A stretch of 64,000 nt of DNA, taken from Aminobacter anthyllidis (GTDB lineage: Bacteria; Pseudomonadota; Alphaproteobacteria; Rhizobiales; Rhizobiaceae). The stretch lies in assembly GCF_018555685.1 (NCBI RefSeq), contig NZ_JAFLWW010000012.1, forward strand, positions 1-64,000. The letters run 5' to 3'. Every line of letters starts with the position of its first letter. Position 1 is the stretch's first letter. The notes under the pieces are model-generated. The model had not been told where the DNA came from, did no database searches, and saw nothing but the letters and a program-made list of their open reading frames with translations. Both the position numbers and the translations under genes were made by a program. Shown here one piece after another: positions 50,588 to 59,921 of this stretch.

Positions 50588-50617
50588 AAGATAGTTCGCT
50601 TATCAAGTATTATCAAG
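50588..50617 (-). promoter_or_regulatory. parDE promoter and operator
   Basis: On the minus strand TTGATA (50611-50616) and TATCTT (50588-50593) are separated by 17 bp, a good -35/-10 pair. TATCAAG occurs twice (50601-50607 and 50611-50617), 10 bp apart, overlapping the -35 box and spacer. This spacing suits two ribbon-helix-helix dimers. Confidence 0.6.
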
Positions 50618-50772
50618 ACATCACCGTCATCGGCCCGGCCGGGAATTGGCCGGGATGACATCATGACTGCATCAGATCACGACTTGCCTTGAGCCGTTTC
50701 GGCCGTTGCGTCCCGCAATTCGTTGGGCCGCGATCAGGCCGATGACGACGCTTGACCGTCTGGCGCGCGACC

Positions 50773-51537
50773 CTAGTGCAAGCCGAACTCGCGCAGCAAT
50801 TCTTCACGGTAACGCACGAAGCGGCTTTCGCTACGCTGGCGCGGCCGCGGCAGGTCGACGGTAATCAGCCGCGTCGCGCCGCCCTTCTCCTTGGGCAGGA
50901 TCAGCACCCGGTCGGCCAGATAGATCGCCTCTTCCAGATCGTGGGTGACCATGACCATGGTGACGTTCTCCTCGCTCCAGATGCGCGCCAGTTCTTCTTG
51001 CATGCCGATCTTGGTCATGGCGTCCAGCGCTCCCAGCGGCTCGTCAAGCAGAAGAATCTCGGGCTGGACGGTGAGCGCCCGGGCGATGCCGACGCGCTGC
51101 GCCATGCCGCCGGAAAGCTGCCTGGGATAAGCATCGGCGAATTCGGCAAGTCCGACCAGCGCGACGTAGAAGCGGGCGCGTTCCTCGGCTTCACTCTTGG
51201 GCACGCCGCGCACTTCGAGGCCGAAGGCGACGTTGCCGAGCACGGTGAGCCAGGGCAGCAGTCGCGGTTCCTGGAAGATCACCGCACGATCGACGCCGAC
51301 GCCATGCACCGGCTTGCCGTCGATTGCGACACCGCCGCTGTCGGCCGCCTCCAGCCCGGCAAGGATGCGCAGCAGCGTGGTCTTGCCCGAACCGCTGGCG
51401 CCGACGATGACCAGGCATTCACCGGAGCGGATGTCGAGGTTGAGCCTCCTCAGCACGGCAAGCTGGCGCCCGCCAAGGCTGAAGGATTTGGAGAGCTCGC
51501 GGATCGAGACCTCTCCACCACGGTTGGAACCGGTCAT
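50773..51537 (-). CDS. ssuB: ABC transporter ATP-binding protein, nitrate/sulfonate/taurine type
   Basis: This ATPase of a sulfonate-type importer has 254 residues, with Walker A GASGSGKTT (46-54), Q-loop FQEPRLLPW (88-96), signature LSGGMAQR (141-148) and Walker B ILLLDEP (161-167). FQEPRLLPW is typical of the SsuB/TauB/NrtD group. It is the last gene of a minus-strand cluster with a binding protein and a broken permease, followed upstream by monooxygenase, dioxygenase and FMN reductase genes. Intact, but its permease is not. Confidence 0.87.
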   Translation of the reverse strand: MTGSNRGGEVSIRELSKSFSLGGRQLAVLRRLNLDIRSGECLVIVGASGSGKTTLLRILAGLEAADSGGVAIDGKPVHGVGVDRAVIFQEPRLLPWLTVLGNVAFGLEVRGVPKSEAEERARFYVALVGLAEFADAYPRQLSGGMAQRVGIARALTVQPEILLLDEPLGALDAMTKIGMQEELARIWSEENVTMVMVTHDLEEAIYLADRVLILPKEKGGATRLITVDLPRPRQRSESRFVRYREELLREFGLH

Positions 51538-51561
51538 CTCATATCTCAGCTATTTCAGGGC

Positions 51562-52560
51562 TCAGTTGATCTTGGTTTCGCCGGGCCGGTACAGAATGTC
51601 GGCACCTTTCAGTTTGCCCTTGGCCAGGCGGCCGTCACGTTCCAGTACGGCAACCCAGAACTCGATGTCGCGGTCGGTTGCTTTCGCCCCTTCGCGCAGG
51701 CCAAAGCCGGTCCAGTAACGCGCGAGCCCGCCATTTTCGCCGCGCTTGTTGAGGATGTCAGCCAGCACCTTGCGGGCTTCGTCCGGATTCTGCCGCGACC
51801 AGTCGGAAGCGCGTGCGGACTGTTCAACGAAGTTGCGCGCCGCGTCCGGGTTGGCGGCGATGAAATCACGCCGCAGCACGACGAAGCCGCCGGCGAGTTC
51901 GCCCAGCACGTCGGTGTCGTTGAACACGCCGCGCACGCCGCTTTTGGCGACCAGCGCGCCGGCGAAGGTCGCCTGCCAGTAGCCGAGGCCCGCGATATCG
52001 ACCTGGCGCGAGCGCAAGGTCTGTTCGAGCTGCGGCCCGGGCACGACGACAAGGTTGGCGGCATCCGGCGGCAGGCCAACGCTGTGCAGCGCCTCGCGCA
52101 CCGTGTAGTCGAGATGGGCGCCGAGCGTGTTGACCGAGATGGTCTTGCCGGCGATATCGGCGATCGATTTGATCGGGCTGTCTTCGAGCACGTAGAAGAC
52201 GCTTTTGACTTGCCTGTTGATGCCGTTGCTCGGATAGGCGGCGACGAAGTCGTTGCCGCCGGAGATCGAGTTGATCACCGCGGCGGTGGCGGCCGAGCCG
52301 ATGTCGACGCTGCCAGAGGAAAGCGCAAACAGCGATTCCGGTCCACCGCCGACATAGCCGACGTTCTCCAGTTCGACGCCGAGCCCCTTATAGTAGCCAA
52401 GCTCGTCGGCCAATTCATGTGGCGAGATGCTGCCCCGGCTGGCGAGGTAGCGGAATTTGACAGGTGCGGCTTGCGCAAAGGCGAAGCGGGGTAGGCCGGC
52501 GGCAATGATACCGGCGGCAAGCGGTGCACCGGCAAGCAGGGAACGACGCGTGATTTTCAT
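51562..52560 (-). CDS. ssuA: ABC transporter substrate-binding protein, sulfonate/taurine type
   Basis: This periplasmic binding protein has 332 residues, with a twin-arginine-like signal peptide (MKITRRSLLAGAPLAAGIIA, cleavage near AFA-QA). The SsuA/TauA fold is recognisable from FRYLASRGSISPHELADELG and YYKGLGVELENV, and from WVAVLERDGRLAKGKL near the end. It probably binds an alkanesulfonate or related organosulfur compound. It sits between the permease and ATPase genes. Confidence 0.85.
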   Translation of the reverse strand: MKITRRSLLAGAPLAAGIIAAGLPRFAFAQAAPVKFRYLASRGSISPHELADELGYYKGLGVELENVGYVGGGPESLFALSSGSVDIGSAATAAVINSISGGNDFVAAYPSNGINRQVKSVFYVLEDSPIKSIADIAGKTISVNTLGAHLDYTVREALHSVGLPPDAANLVVVPGPQLEQTLRSRQVDIAGLGYWQATFAGALVAKSGVRGVFNDTDVLGELAGGFVVLRRDFIAANPDAARNFVEQSARASDWSRQNPDEARKVLADILNKRGENGGLARYWTGFGLREGAKATDRDIEFWVAVLERDGRLAKGKLKGADILYRPGETKIN

Positions 52561-52597
52561 GGTCCTATCTTTCCTGGGGTCGAGAGGAGGGGACTGC

Positions 52598-53441
52598 TCA
52601 GTTGACGGGATTACTCCAGCGGCACAGGCGCCGCTGCAGAATAACCAGCGCCTGGTTGGCGATCAGGCCCAAGCCGGCGAGGATGACGATTGCTGCAAAC
52701 ATCAGCGGGATCTGGAAATTGTACTGCGCGTTCATCACCTGGAAGCCAATGCCCTTGTTGGCGCCGATCATCTCGGACGCGATCAGGAGCAGCAGCGCCG
52801 TGGTGGCGCTCAGCCTCAAGCCGACGAAGATCGAGGGTACCGCTCCCGGCAGCACGACACGGCGGAACACGGTGAGACGCGTCGCGCCATAGACGCGTGC
52901 CATTTCGAGCAGTTTTGGATCGACTTACTTGACGCCGCTGGTGGTGTTGAGCAGCAGCGGAAACAAAGTCGCCCAGAAGATGACAAAGATCTTGGAAGTT
53001 TCGCCAAGCCCCAGCAGCAGGATGAACACCGGGTAGAGCGCCAGCGCCGAGGTCTGCCGGAACAGCTGCAGGATCGGATCGAGCGCGGTTTCGACGGCGC
53101 GCACCTGGCCCATGAACAGGCCAAGCGGAATGGCGACCGCAACGGCGGCTGCAAAGGCAATGCCGGCGCGCTGCAGACTGATGGCAATGTCGCCGAGCAA
53201 GGTACCGCCAGCGAGCCCTTTCCAAAGGGCGGCGCCGATCATGTCGATCGGCGGCAGCACGGCGGCATTGACCCACCCGACGCTGCTCGCCACCTGCCAG
53301 AGAGCGAGGAAGGCCAGAAGAACGCCGTAGCGCGACAGGAAGCGGGCGGCGACCCGGCCGCCGCGGGATGTCGGTGTCGAGGCTGGTTCCGTCGCGGCGT
53401 GCGCCGATCGTGATCGGCCGCTCGATGTGCTGCAAAGTCAT
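52598..53441 (-). pseudogene. ssuC: Sulfonate-type ABC permease with a frameshift and an in-frame stop
   Basis: The permease reads MTLQHIERPITIGARRDGTS, then shifts frame near 53365 into GRVAARFLSRYGVLLAFLAL. A TAA at 52925-52927 interrupts LLNTTSGVK-stop-VDPKLLEMARVYG, after which the same frame continues to the end (GLRLSATTALLLLIASEMIG, AIVILAGLGLIANQ). The EAA-type loop region ARVYGATRLTVFRRVVLPGA lies after the stop. Without it the transporter cannot assemble. Confidence 0.82.
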
Positions 53442-53480
53442 CGTCTTGTCCCTTCCCTGGAAGATTGTTGGCGCGTCGGA

Positions 53481-54829
53481 TTATTCGGCGGCCAGCACGG
53501 TCGAGCGAGCTGATGTCCACGGATTTTCCGGCCGCCTGAGGCCCAGGTTCTCGCGCAGCGTCCTGCCTTCGTAAGCGGTGCGGAACAGGCCGCGGCGCTG
53601 CAACTCGGGGATGACTAGGTCGACGAAGTCGTCGAGTGCGCCCGGCAGCCATGGCGGCAGGATGTTGAAGCCGTCGGCAGCCTCGCTGGTGAACCATTCC
53701 TCCAGCAGGTCGGCCACTTCCGTGGCGCTGCCGACGATGGTGTAGTGGCCGCGCGCCGTCGCCACCCACTGGTAGAGCTGGCGGATGGTGAAGTTGTTCT
53801 CGTCGGTGATCTGGCGATCAACGCCTGGCGGCTTTTCAGGCCTTCGGTTTCCCGGCTCGGCGGCAGCGGTCCGTCGAGCGGATAGCCCCTGATGTCGAGC
53901 GTCTGGCCAGCCAGCCCGTTGAGCAAGGCAACGCCGTCCTCCGGCAGGATGAGGTCGTTCAGCCGCTGGTATTTTTCCTGCGCTTCTTGCTTTGTATGGC
54001 CGACGAAGGGCGCCACGCCCGGCATGATCAGCACTTGGTCGGGATCGCGGCCAACAGCGGCCACGCGCGCCTTGATGTCGCGGTAGAATTCCTGCGCCGT
54101 CTCGAGCTTCTGATGGGCGGTGAAGATGACCTCGGCCGAATGCGCGGCAAGCCCACGTCCATCCTCGGACTGTCCGGCCTGCACCACCACCGGATGTCCC
54201 TGCACGGGCCGCGGCACGTTGAGCGGGCCCTTGACGCTGAAATGCTCGCCCTTGTGATTGATGTCGTGCAACTTGCCCTTGTCATGGAAGCGACCCGACT
54301 GCTTGTCGCGGATGAAGGCGTCGTCCTCCCAGCTGTCCCACAGCGCCTTGACCGTGTCGACATGTTCATGCGCCCGCGCATAGCGGTCGGCATGGTTGGG
54401 CTGGACATCGCGGTTGAAATTCTGGGCGGTCTCATCGCCGGCCGAGGTCACGACATTCCAGCCGGCCCGGCCGTTGGACAACAGATCGAGCGAAGCGAAT
54501 TTGCGTGCCAGCGTAAAGGGCTCCTCATAGGTGGTCGACGCCGTGGCGATGAAGCCAAGATGCGTGGTCAGCGGCGCAAGTGCTGCAAACAGCGTCACCG
54601 GCTCGAAGCCAGCGATCTTGCCGTTGCCGCCTTCGCGAGCGCCGAGGCCGACGGTCAGATTGTCGGCCAGGAAATAGGCATCGAACAGGCCGCGCTCGGC
54701 GGTCAGTGCCAGTTGCTTGTGGAACTCGAAGTTCGTCGCGCCGTCGGCGGGAGCGTCGGGATGGCGCCAGGCGGCAATATGCTGGCCGCCGCCTGGCAGA
54801 AAGGCGGCAAGCTTGATCTGTCTGGACAT
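53481..54829 (-). pseudogene. Flavin-dependent monooxygenase (NtaA/SnaA/DszA type, luciferase-like) with one frameshift
   Basis: MSRQIKLAAFLPGGGQHIAA, FIATASTTYEEPFTLARKFA, GRAGWNVVTSAGDETAQNFN and LKSRQALI are in one frame. A shift near 53825 moves the rest (QLYQWVATARGHYTIVGSAT, LLEEWFTSEAADGFNILPPW, GLRRPENPW) into another frame. The protein belongs to the FMNH2-dependent two-component monooxygenases acting on nitrilotriacetate, alkanesulfonates or thiophenes. The C-terminal third would be lost. A second, intact member lies at 59922-61268. Confidence 0.85.
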
Positions 54830-54877
54830 TGTCAAATCCCTTCTTGTCGCATCAGTTGAAGACATGTCCCCTGGTGT

Positions 54878-55810
54878 TCAGGCGGCCTTGATCCTTGCCG
54901 GCTTGGCGGCCTTCGTCCGAGAGACGCTGCGACGTCCGTCGACGGCGACTGGCACGTCGCCGTCGACCGTGGCGCGGTGGACGACGCGGCGCTGATCGCC
55001 GTAGTCATTGACGGCGTAGTGCTGCGTGGCGCGGTTGTCCCAGATCGCCACATCACCGCGCTGCCAACGCCAGCGAATGGTATTCTCCGGTGCGGTAACG
55101 TAGGATTGGAACAACTCGTGGATCCGGTGGAAGTCGCTTCTGGACAGGCCGACGAACCGCTGCACGAAGTTGCCGAGAAGGAGGGTGCGCTCACCGGTCT
55201 CGGGATGAACCCGCACAACCGGGTGTTCGGTCTCGTAAATCGTCGAAGTAAACACCTCATCGAAGTGTTTTGCTTCCGCCTCTGTCGCCCGCGGTCGCAC
55301 CGCCGCGTAGTCGTAGGTGTTGCTGTGAACCGCCCAAAGATCGTCGGCGAACCGCTTGAGCGTTGGCGGTAAACTCTCTTAGGCGGCCGCGGTATTCGAC
55401 CAGATCGTGTCGCCACCGGCCGAAGGAATGACGACGCCGCGCAGGACCGAGAACTTTGGATAGGCGTCAACGAACGTGACGTCAGTGTGCCACTGATCGG
55501 CGCGACCGCCGCCACGGCTTGAATCGAGTTCGAGGATTGAGGTCGTGCCGACGATTGACCCCTGGGTTGGATGCGGCACCAAGTCGCCGAGCCGCTGGGC
55601 GAAACGCTCCTGCTCGGCATCGTCCAGGTGCCCCTGGTCGCGGAAGAACACGACCTTGTGGCGGAGCAGAAGCTTATTGATCGCCACCACCACAGTGTGG
55701 GGTAGATCCCCGGATAAACGAACGTTGCTGATCTCTGCGCCGACGCGTGCGGTGAGGGGAGCAACATCGGCTTCCAGAATGGTTGCATCAATGAAAGCAG
55801 GCTTGGTCAT
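54878..55810 (-). pseudogene. TauD/TfdA-family 2-oxoglutarate dioxygenase interrupted by an in-frame TAA
   Basis: The frame begins MTKPAFIDATILEADVAPLT and has the iron motif QWHTDVTFVD and SAGGDTIWSNTAAA. It then hits TAA (55379-55381) and continues in the same frame with [15 protein letters not shown], the second His region ([12 protein letters not shown]) and the R-x-V-H-R segment. Family members usually have Tyr at the stop position (AAYESLP), so a single base change would explain it. TauD-type enzymes release sulfite from taurine or alkyl sulfates. Confidence 0.85.
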
Positions 55811-55889
55811 GGTTAGTCTCCAGGCGGATTGAGCTTTTGGTTGCGGCTGACGATTGCTCGAAGATCCAGACAGGGCTGGAGAAGGCGCT

Positions 55890-56531
55890 TCAGGCCAGAT
55901 TTGCGTTGGAATCTCGGGTCGAAGAGCGCCACTGGCCGCGGGCGATAGCAATGTCCGCCTGAGGCGCGTCGGAATCCGAAACCAACTCGTCTCGAGTTCG
56001 CGACGCCAGATAGGGCGCGAATTGCGCGATCGCGCGATCGAGACGATCGGCCAGTATCGGCGAGACCGACATTTGGTCGACGAAGTCGCGTTCTGAAGCA
56101 TAGATCCCTGTCGCCAGCGTTCGTGCCTCGAAGAACCCGAAGAGCGGCCGCAGCTGATGCTCGACGATCAACGCGTGTCGGTCTCCGCCGCCGGTCGCGG
56201 CGAGCAGTACCGGCTTGCCTATGAACGCGGTGGGCTCCAGCAGATCGATGAAATGCTTGAAGAGGCCAGCGTAACTGCCTTTGTAGACCGGGCTTGCGAC
56301 GACCAGCGCCTCGGCTTGCAGCAGATGGTCAACAAGTCTCCTTGCCTTCGTGTCCAGATCGGAAAGGCGGTGCGCTGCGCCCAGCGAAGGCAGGAACTGG
56401 CCAATATCGATGACCTCGAAGCTCCTGTCGTATTGTTGCGCTGTTCGCCTTGCGATCTCTTCGACCAAAGCGCGGGTGCGGGAGGGAGAACTGAAGCTGC
56501 CGGAAAATCCGACGATTTCGGGTCTGGTCAT
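55890..56531 (-). CDS. NADPH-dependent FMN reductase (MsuE/SsuE type)
   Basis: This flavodoxin-like reductase of 213 residues begins EIVGFSGSFSSPSRTRALVE, the FMN-phosphate loop. It contains VVASPVYKGSYAGLFKHFID with the flavin-binding PxYKGSYxGxxKxxxD pattern of the SsuE/MsuE group. It would supply reduced FMN to the luciferase-like monooxygenases of this region. It appears intact and is the first gene of the minus-strand cluster, 79 bp upstream of the dioxygenase. Confidence 0.87.
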   Translation of the reverse strand: MTRPEIVGFSGSFSSPSRTRALVEEIARRTAQQYDRSFEVIDIGQFLPSLGAAHRLSDLDTKARRLVDHLLQAEALVVASPVYKGSYAGLFKHFIDLLEPTAFIGKPVLLAATGGGDRHALIVEHQLRPLFGFFEARTLATGIYASERDFVDQMSVSPILADRLDRAIAQFAPYLASRTRDELVSDSDAPQADIAIARGQWRSSTRDSNANLA

Positions 56532-57142
56532 CAGGTGCTGTCCCTCTCTTGAAAATGCGGGGGCCGCAGTCGCGACATGGGGACAGAATAGTTATTTCTA
56601 CAAAATCTATAGAGAAAGGGGATTGCGTGTTTGCATCTACTTGTGAAATTCCTTTCCCCGCTTGTGGCGTTTCAAGCCTCGCCTTTCGATGAACGACGTC
56701 ATCGTGGTGTGCGCAGCACCGCGCGTGGCTCGGAACGGGTTCTCGCGGCCTAGACGTTTGAACGGGCAGTTGCACTGACGTCGCGCCTGGGAAACGAGGG
56801 CGCAAGAGGCTCAGGACCCGTCGTAGCTAGTCGGTCCTCGCTCGCTTAATGGCTTCCTGGTCCTCCGCCCGGCATTCCTCCTTCAGGTTGGCGATGGGGA
56901 GCGACTCGATAGTACACTCAGTCGCGACGGAGAATTTGCGGTTAGAACGCCATTATCGCGCTCCAGTCTGACGAGGCCGAAACACAACGGGTCTGCGATG
57001 CAGCTCGTCAGCGGCGGAAGCGCATTTACCTCTCCGTCGCCATGTTGGAGGCACCCTCGGCCTCGCAAGACCTGACAAGCGCCGCATCAACATTCGCGGT
57101 CTGCCGCCAGCAAAGCGCAGCATCCGTAATCCGGTCGGAAAG
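56532..57142. other. Gene-poor region
   Basis: This includes the likely promoter of the FMN reductase cluster; an AT-rich patch with a CTATAGAG word occurs near 56590-56640. A minus-strand frame ending near 56845 (ESLPIANLKEECRAEDQEAI) reads like a protein tail, but I cannot assign it. Confidence 0.35.
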
Positions 57143-57650
57143 TCAGGAGTTCCGCGACCGCATTGACAGTGCTTTGGCGATGAACGCCGTTTTGGCGTTG
57201 CTGTATCCGTCTCGATCAGAGCCGAACCTGTCGGCAAGACGCTTCTTGAGAAGCCCGTATGTTTTCGCCGCGTCGCGATTGGCGCGCAGGTAGTCGCGAA
57301 AAGCTATATGCCGCGCGAGTTCTGGGTTGGCCGCTCACATACGTAGAGGTGATGCGCCGGCAACCTGCTCGGCTGAATAAAGGCGTGACGCCCACCAATG
57401 CCCTCTCACCGTCATACGTATATCCGATTTGCGAGAGTTTGCTGATTGCAACGGAAAGGTCGGCTTCGGTTGGGATCACCACGTCCATGTCGATTATGGG
57501 CTTCGCGGCCAAACCGGCGACCGAAGTGCTTCCGATATGCTCAATCTCAAGCGCAGTTGCCCCTAAAGCTCGTACGATCTCATCTCTGATCTGGCCAAAA
57601 ACAGCGGGCCAGGCGGGATCATAGGGCACGATAATTACAGGATTGATCAT
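57143..57650 (-). pseudogene. GrpB family (UPF0157) protein with frameshifts
   Basis: MINPVIIVPYDPAWPAVFGQ, LEIEHIGSTSVAGLAAKPII and DMDVVIP are the GrpB nucleotidyltransferase-like core. After about residue 90 the frame changes twice: HHLYVCERP in one, then ELARHIAFRDYLRANRDAAK and FIAKALSMRSRNS in the other, ending at TGA 57143-57145. Function of the family is poorly known; it resembles nucleotidyltransferases. Confidence 0.78.
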
Positions 57651-57768
57651 TTTTCCAACCGATGGCTTTTGTCGCGCCTAAAGCCTGTGACGTAGCAAAC
57701 TTTGGGAGTTTTGCGACAGATAGTCCGCTTTGCGGAACAAAGCGGCCGTCAAACTCAGGAAGTTCCGG

Positions 57769-57915
57769 CTAACGCCCAACGGCAAACGCTGAAAAATCGA
57801 CGGTGTTCACATAATCGCGGAATGCGGCCTGTGCCTTGGACTGGTTCTTCAGGTTGGGGAAGATCAGCATCATTTCATAGGGCGGAATTTCCCAGCCCGG
57901 GAACAATTCCACAAG
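57769..57915 (-). pseudogene. LysR regulator C-terminal scrap
   Basis: The minus strand encodes PLVELFPGWEIPPYEMMLIF, PNLKNQSKAQAAFRDYVN and a TAG, the typical end of a LysR effector domain. Nothing of the DNA-binding half is present. Confidence 0.55.
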
Positions 57916-58014
57916 GGGTGGATGCGGAGGAGGGGCTTGGGCCCTCTGTCTGTCGCGTCCTGGGGTTTCGGCTTAGTCTTTGTGAGGGCGTTCTTGGCCG
58001 GCGTGAAGGGTCAA

Positions 58015-59310
58015 CTATTCGGTTTCCGGCGAAGAGGCTTCAATCACCAGCACATCCAGCCCCTCAATCTCCTGCATCACTTTTCCGGCGATACCCTGCA
58101 AGTCACCATACATGCCGACGGTCGACCCGATCACCCCTTGGATCTGGGCCTCGCGTTTGGCCCACAGGCGTGTTGTGGCCTTGCGTTCCTTGGCGAGGTC
58201 CTCCTGCATGTCCGAGAATTTCTCCACGATCGCCTCGACGCGGTGGCGGAAGCGCGCACCGGTCAGATAGCCGTAAACCTGCTCCATCTTGGTGGCCTGG
58301 CCGTCCTGGGCAAGGCGGGAGTTGGCCAGCTCGATCAGGGATTATCGAAGCATGATGGCGATGGGGATCGCGCATTTGGGATGGGCGACATAGACGCCGT
58401 CCATAAGATCGAAGGTTTCCACGCCGGAAGGCAACGCTTCCGAGATCATCAGCGCGATATCCGCTTTCGCCGCGCGTTGATCTCCTCTGAGCTTGCCCAG
58501 CCAGCCCTGGCTCCAGTTCTTGGTGCGTTTCGATTCCCACAAAATGGCGCCGCATGACTGGCCTGCCGGTCCGACCACGCGGTGCAGGACATCTCCGCCG
58601 AACTCGCCCTTGGCGACCGGTTCAATGATGTCCATCGGGAACCGGCTGGCAATAAGGGACTCCAGCTCAAGCTCGAGGACCTCACCCTGCAGCTGCTGGG
58701 AGCCCTGCTCGGCACGGCGCTTCAGCTCCTCGATCTGGCGCTGCCTGCCGGCGATCTGTTCTTCTTTTTCCGCAACCTTCATTTGGAGGCCGTCTTCGGC
58801 TTCCGTTCTCGCCTTGATGCGAACCGCATCCAATCCTTCCTGGATCTTCTTTTCGATGGTCAGCGCCATCTCCCGCTTTTCATCGTCAAGCGCACGTTGC
58901 TGTTTCAGGAATTCCGCCTGTTGCTGCTGGGCCTCGGCGAGCTTTTCGTCGCGCGCCTTCAACGTCGCTTCCAGCTCGGCAAGCTTGTTATCCCTGTTCT
59001 CCAGGTCTACCGAAAGCAGCAATTTTGCCTTGCGAGCTTCCTCGACCGCGATTGCGGCACGCTCAAGCTTGATTTGCTCAGCCACCTGATTGCCGATGTC
59101 CTCTTTGGCGGCTTCGATCGCGGCCTGCTCGCGTTCAAGCTCATCCTCTCGGGCCGCCATGGACGCGTTGCTCTGCGCCAAGCGCCGTTCATAGTCCTCG
59201 CGGGTGGCGGCAATCAGCGGCGCCGCGAGCGACTCGTTGAGCTTGATCTCCGTTTTGCAGCTTGGGCAGCTGATTGTCGGTTCGTTGAGAATCCCGGGCT
59301 GGACGGTCAT
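58015..59310 (-). pseudogene. DUF2130 coiled-coil protein with an in-frame ochre stop
   Basis: This long coiled-coil protein starts with a zinc-ribbon-like CPSCKTEI and is followed by about 170 residues of heptad-rich helix (AAREDELEREQAAIEAAKED). The DUF2130 core follows: IASRFPMDIIEPVAKGEFGG, DVLHRVVGPAGQSCGAILWE. At TAA 58342-58344 (IMLR-stop-SLIELANSRLAQ) the frame is interrupted and continues unchanged to 58015 (RFRHRVEAIVEKFSDMQEDL, VGMYGDLQGIAGKVMQEIEG). Homologues have Gln here, so CAA to TAA is the probable change. Function unknown; a truncated 322-residue product is possible. Confidence 0.85.
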
Positions 59311-59921
59311 TGGCGCGCTGACTCGGCTGGGGGCTGATGGTCCCAGACTATATTTTGCCGGCCCCTTTTGGAAAAGAACAAATGTCGAACATGACTGTTA
59401 TCCCCAGCGGAAGGACGGAACGGAGCGGCGAGCTTCCGCTAACATCCACATTTCTCCGCTATTCCGGCGATGCATTCCTCGAGACGCTCCAGGCGGAACT
59501 TCGCAATACGAAGTTCATTCCCGGCGTCGAAACGTCGATGGCGTCCCTGCGATGTGGTCGCCACGAGGTCGCGCTCCAGTTCCGCAATGCGCGCACGCAC
59601 CTCCCGGGCATCGTCCTGACGCAACCCCTTCCTGCCAGTTATGCCACCGAGACCCTAATTTGCGGCAAGCCGAAACACTCAAAATTTAACTTCCGCTAAT
59701 GCGAGGAAGACGAATAGCCCGGCAAGATAGTCAAGCAATCGGACGCGATCCTGGGAGGTGGCTATCGTCTCCCTAATAAGGCCGCGCCCGAACCGAAAAC
59801 CAACCGGCCGGATACATGCGCCAGGAGCCGGTCACGACGCGAAACACCGACCAAAGATGCGGGCGAGCATCCTGTGTGCGGTCGAATCCCTCCAAGATTG
59901 AATGCCCGCTGCGAAAGCAGC
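59311..59921. other. Gene-poor region
   Basis: A minus-strand frame at 59439-59624 (RARIAELERDLVATTSQGRH) looks like a short coiled coil with a weak start; the opposite frame 59391-59699 overlaps it. Neither is supported enough to call. Confidence 0.35.

Noticed and set aside
50752-52494. A 580-codon plus-strand frame
   Set aside because: It is antisense to the SsuB- and SsuA-type genes, whose motifs are unmistakable on the minus strand; long antisense frames are common in GC-rich DNA.
52925-58344. Stop-codon reassignment or programmed read-through at the in-frame TAA codons
   Set aside because: Other genes in the window use TAA as a normal stop, and frameshifted genes lie beside these, so decay or sequence error is simpler.
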